5,612 nt of DNA, from NCBI GenBank assembly GCA_946479225.1, contig CAMLFI010000198.1, positions 1-5,612 on the forward strand. Direction: 5' to 3'. The position numbers and the translations under genes are program-made. The notes under the pieces were generated by a model. That model saw only the letters and a program-made list of their open reading frames with translations, did no database searches and was not told the DNA's origin. Of this stretch, positions 3,671-5,612 are shown one piece after another. The stretch comes from an uncultured Mucilaginibacter sp. Its GTDB lineage: Bacteria; Bacteroidota; Bacteroidia; Sphingobacteriales; Sphingobacteriaceae. Numbering within the stretch: the stretch's first letter is position 1; each line of letters starts with the position of its first letter.

Positions 3671-5612
3671 TTATTTTAACTCAATCACCACCTCTCCGCT
3701 GCTCAATCCTGCGGCATCAACCTTTAATTTGATAGCGCCTTTTTTACCATTTTTTAATGGTCGTAAAATAGCCAAGGCCTCGCCACGGTAGGTTTTGCAA
3801 ACGGGGCTGTTTACGCTCTCCATATCGTTAGGAGATGCACTGCCTGATCCTGCTATTTCCCCATCGCCGGAAACACTAAGTTTTACAGGGATGGCAGCAT
3901 CTGGTATAATATTACCCTGCGCATCGGTAATGGCGATCTTTACGTACGACAGATCATTTCGGTTGGCTTTAATACTTTTCCTATCAGCAATGAGTTTGAT
4001 CTTAGCCGGCGCGCCTGTGGTGGTAAGCTGCTTTGATTCCATTTCCTTGCCATCCTGAATGCCTATTGCTTTTAATGTGCCGGGCTGATAAGGTACCTTA
4101 AATGTGGCTATCAGCTTGGTTTCGTCCCCGGATTTTTGCTCACCTATAACCTTGCCGTTTAGTTCCAGGCGTATTAATGGATATCTTGAAAACACACGCA
4201 CATCCATAGTATTTCCTTCGTTACCGGCCCAGTTCCAGCTTTGCCGTTCATCCGGCCAACCCCACTGACTAACAATTTCTCTTTTCCCTTCGGGGATAGG
4301 CGAATGTACTGCCATTTCCAACTTACTGTTTTCCCATATCACATCCCGGTAAAACATCTGTGGTTTTTTTGATCCGATAAGATCAATGTCTCCGCAAAAG
4401 CCATTAAACCAGGGGAACGGTTTAAGTAGACCTCCTCTTGCAGATTCGTCGTTTAATCTGCTATTACCTAACCCGGTTTCACCAATATAATCCATTGCTG
4501 TCCAAACAAAGTCTCCAATTACATAGGGGTTCTTTTTAACAAGCTGCCAATAGTCAAAAGCCTCTTTTGCGTACGACTCTGTTCCCATCATCACCCTTTC
4601 AGGATGTTTTTTATGGTCCGATTCATACTCTGAGCGCATGTAGTTATAGCTACCAACATCAAGCATGGCAAATGCCGGTATGGTCGATTCCCATTTGTAC
4701 CCGGCATGGTCATAAAAGCTGCAAATAGACTCGGTAACGGGGCGAGTACTGTCCAAACGTTTAACTTCTGCAACCAATTCTTTTTCGATAGCTAACCCCA
4801 AAGAATCTACACGCTCGTTAATTTCATTGCCTATGCTCCAGAAGATAACCGAAGGATGGTTTCTGTCGCGGTGGATCAAGGCTGCAAGATCTTTTTGCCA
4901 CCATTCTTTAAAGTATAAGTGATAGTCCTGCGGATTTTTAGGCCGCTCCCACATATCAAAAGCCTCGTTTATAACCAATATACCATTTCTATCGCAGGCA
5001 TCTAAAAACTGCTTTGATGGCGGGTTGTGGGCGGTTCTGATAGCATTGAAGCCATTGGCCCGCATTAGCTCAACGCGCCGCTCTTCCGCACGATCAATAG
5101 TTGAGGCGCCTAAAAAGCCGTTGTCATGATGCAGACAACCACCTTTCAATAAAACCCGTTTGCCATTTAATGTAAAGCCCGTAGTGGCATCGAAATGGAT
5201 AGTACGGATACCAAACGGTGTTTTAATTCTATCCACTACCTTGCCGCCGCTAATAACCTCTACCTGCGCGGTGTAAAGATCAGGCTTCTCAACCGACCAT
5301 GCTTTTGGGTGGTTAACTGTTAAATATTGATCAATTTGTTTTCCGGTTGATAGTACCTTGCCCAAGGGAACTTTTGTGGTTTGAGCGATTTTACCGTCCG
5401 GACCGATCAATTTGATCAGCAATTGTAAAGCGTTAGTTTTCGTCGTATTCTCAACTATAGCCGAAACTTTGATTTTTGCCTTATCGGCCGATAAACTTTC
5501 TGTATTTACCCAAACGCCGTTTTGCGCTATGCGGACAGGTTGTTTTCTGATAAGATAAACATGCCTGTAAATGCCCGAACCACTGTACCAGCGCGAATTT
5601 TTCCCTTCGTTG
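3671..5612 (-). CDS. Glycoside hydrolase family 2, beta-galactosidase type (5' end beyond window)
   Basis: The frame stays open to the right edge, giving 646 residues in the window; the signal peptide and most of the N-terminal sugar-binding domain lie outside. Numbering from the first full codon (5609-5611), residues 1-20 are the end of the jelly roll with the GH2 signature SRWYSGSGIYRHVYL. An Ig-like domain follows to about 137, then the TIM barrel (about 138-420). The barrel carries IRTAHNPPS (191-199), the acid/base Glu263 in FWSIGNE (codon 4823-4825) and the probable nucleophile Glu345 in MMGTES (codon 4577-4579). The motif WFNGFCGDIDLIG (401-413) is typical of GH2 enzymes with a DUF4982 module, which follows at about 466-530. 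A GH2 C-terminal Ig-like domain fills 535-644. Both catalytic residues are present. Retaining hydrolysis of beta-galactosides or related beta-glycosides is likely, probably outside the cytoplasm. Exact substrate is unknown. Confidence 0.93.
   Translation of the reverse strand, partial: NEGKNSRWYSGSGIYRHVYLIRKQPVRIAQNGVWVNTESLSADKAKIKVSAIVENTTKTNALQLLIKLIGPDGKIAQTTKVPLGKVLSTGKQIDQYLTVNHPKAWSVEKPDLYTAQVEVISGGKVVDRIKTPFGIRTIHFDATTGFTLNGKRVLLKGGCLHHDNGFLGASTIDRAEERRVELMRANGFNAIRTAHNPPSKQFLDACDRNGILVINEAFDMWERPKNPQDYHLYFKEWWQKDLAALIHRDRNHPSVIFWSIGNEINERVDSLGLAIEKELVAEVKRLDSTRPVTESICSFYDHAGYKWESTIPAFAMLDVGSYNYMRSEYESDHKKHPERVMMGTESYAKEAFDYWQLVKKNPYVIGDFVWTAMDYIGETGLGNSRLNDESARGGLLKPFPWFNGFCGDIDLIGSKKPQMFYRDVIWENSKLEMAVHSPIPEGKREIVSQWGWPDERQSWNWAGNEGNTMDVRVFSRYPLIRLELNGKVIGEQKSGDETKLIATFKVPYQPGTLKAIGIQDGKEMESKQLTTTGAPAKIKLIADRKSIKANRNDLSYVKIAITDAQGNIIPDAAIPVKLSVSGDGEIAGSGSASPNDMESVNSPVCKTYRGEALAILRPLKNGKKGAIKLKVDAAGLSSGEVVIELK

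Noticed and set aside
3746..3761. Hairpin ACCATT-TTTT-AATGGT as a terminator for the VOC gene
   Set aside because: It is inside the GH2 coding sequence, short, and not followed by a T-run on the plus strand, nor on the minus strand.
5405..5417. Palindrome GATCAA-T-TTGATC as an operator
   Set aside because: It falls in the GH2 coding sequence, far from any start codon, and is explained by codons of a conserved Ig-like domain.
5420..5422. TTG start for the GH2 gene, giving a 583-aa protein
   Set aside because: The frame continues open to the window edge and encodes the conserved SRWYSGSGIYRHVYL motif upstream, so the true start is outside the window.

Overview
The window looks like a piece of a Bacteroidota chromosome, probably from a Sphingobacteriaceae-type soil or plant-associated bacterium (Mucilaginibacter/Pedobacter-like). 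The genus-level guess is inference. The evidence is the AT-rich intergenic DNA, start codons without Shine-Dalgarno sequences, a near-ideal Bacteroidota sigma-A promoter (TTG, 19 bp, TATATTTG) in front of a tRNA gene, and secreted carbohydrate-active proteins of families that are abundant in that phylum.

Layout, left to right. Positions 1-291 are non-coding AT-rich DNA with one inverted repeat. A small orphan gene (105 aa, unknown) lies at 292-609. Next is tRNA-Val(TAC) at 734-808, with its own promoter and an intrinsic terminator. Directly after it is a decayed second tRNA-Val-like copy (about 846-919), then a 250-bp AT-rich leader ending in a 9-bp inverted repeat just upstream of a secreted 650-aa protein (1174-3126). 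That protein joins a DUF1080 / 3-keto-disaccharide hydrolase-like domain to a seven-repeat FG-GAP/VCBS beta-propeller. A short VOC (glyoxalase/bleomycin-resistance fold) gene follows on the same strand (3247-3666). It converges, with only 4 bp between stop codons, on a minus-strand GH2 beta-galactosidase-type glycosidase whose 5' end lies beyond the right edge (3671-5612).

The least ordinary feature is the tRNA neighbourhood. The last 12 nt of tRNA-Val plus its terminator hairpin (797-858) recur right after the stop codon of the 650-aa gene (3127-3187; 51 of 63 aligned columns identical). The second copy still folds as a terminator and carries a paired C-G to T-A change in the stem. The secreted-protein gene is therefore bracketed by tRNA-end repeats. 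This could be the scar of integration at a tRNA 3' end, the remains of a tandem tRNA array, or capture of a tRNA terminator. No integrase or transposase is visible.

Functionally, the two large genes both suggest breakdown of extracellular glycans or glycosides, but they are not in one operon and no SusC/SusD pair or regulator is visible. A joint pathway is only a possibility. I found no CRISPR array, insertion sequence, rRNA gene or clear novel multi-gene system.
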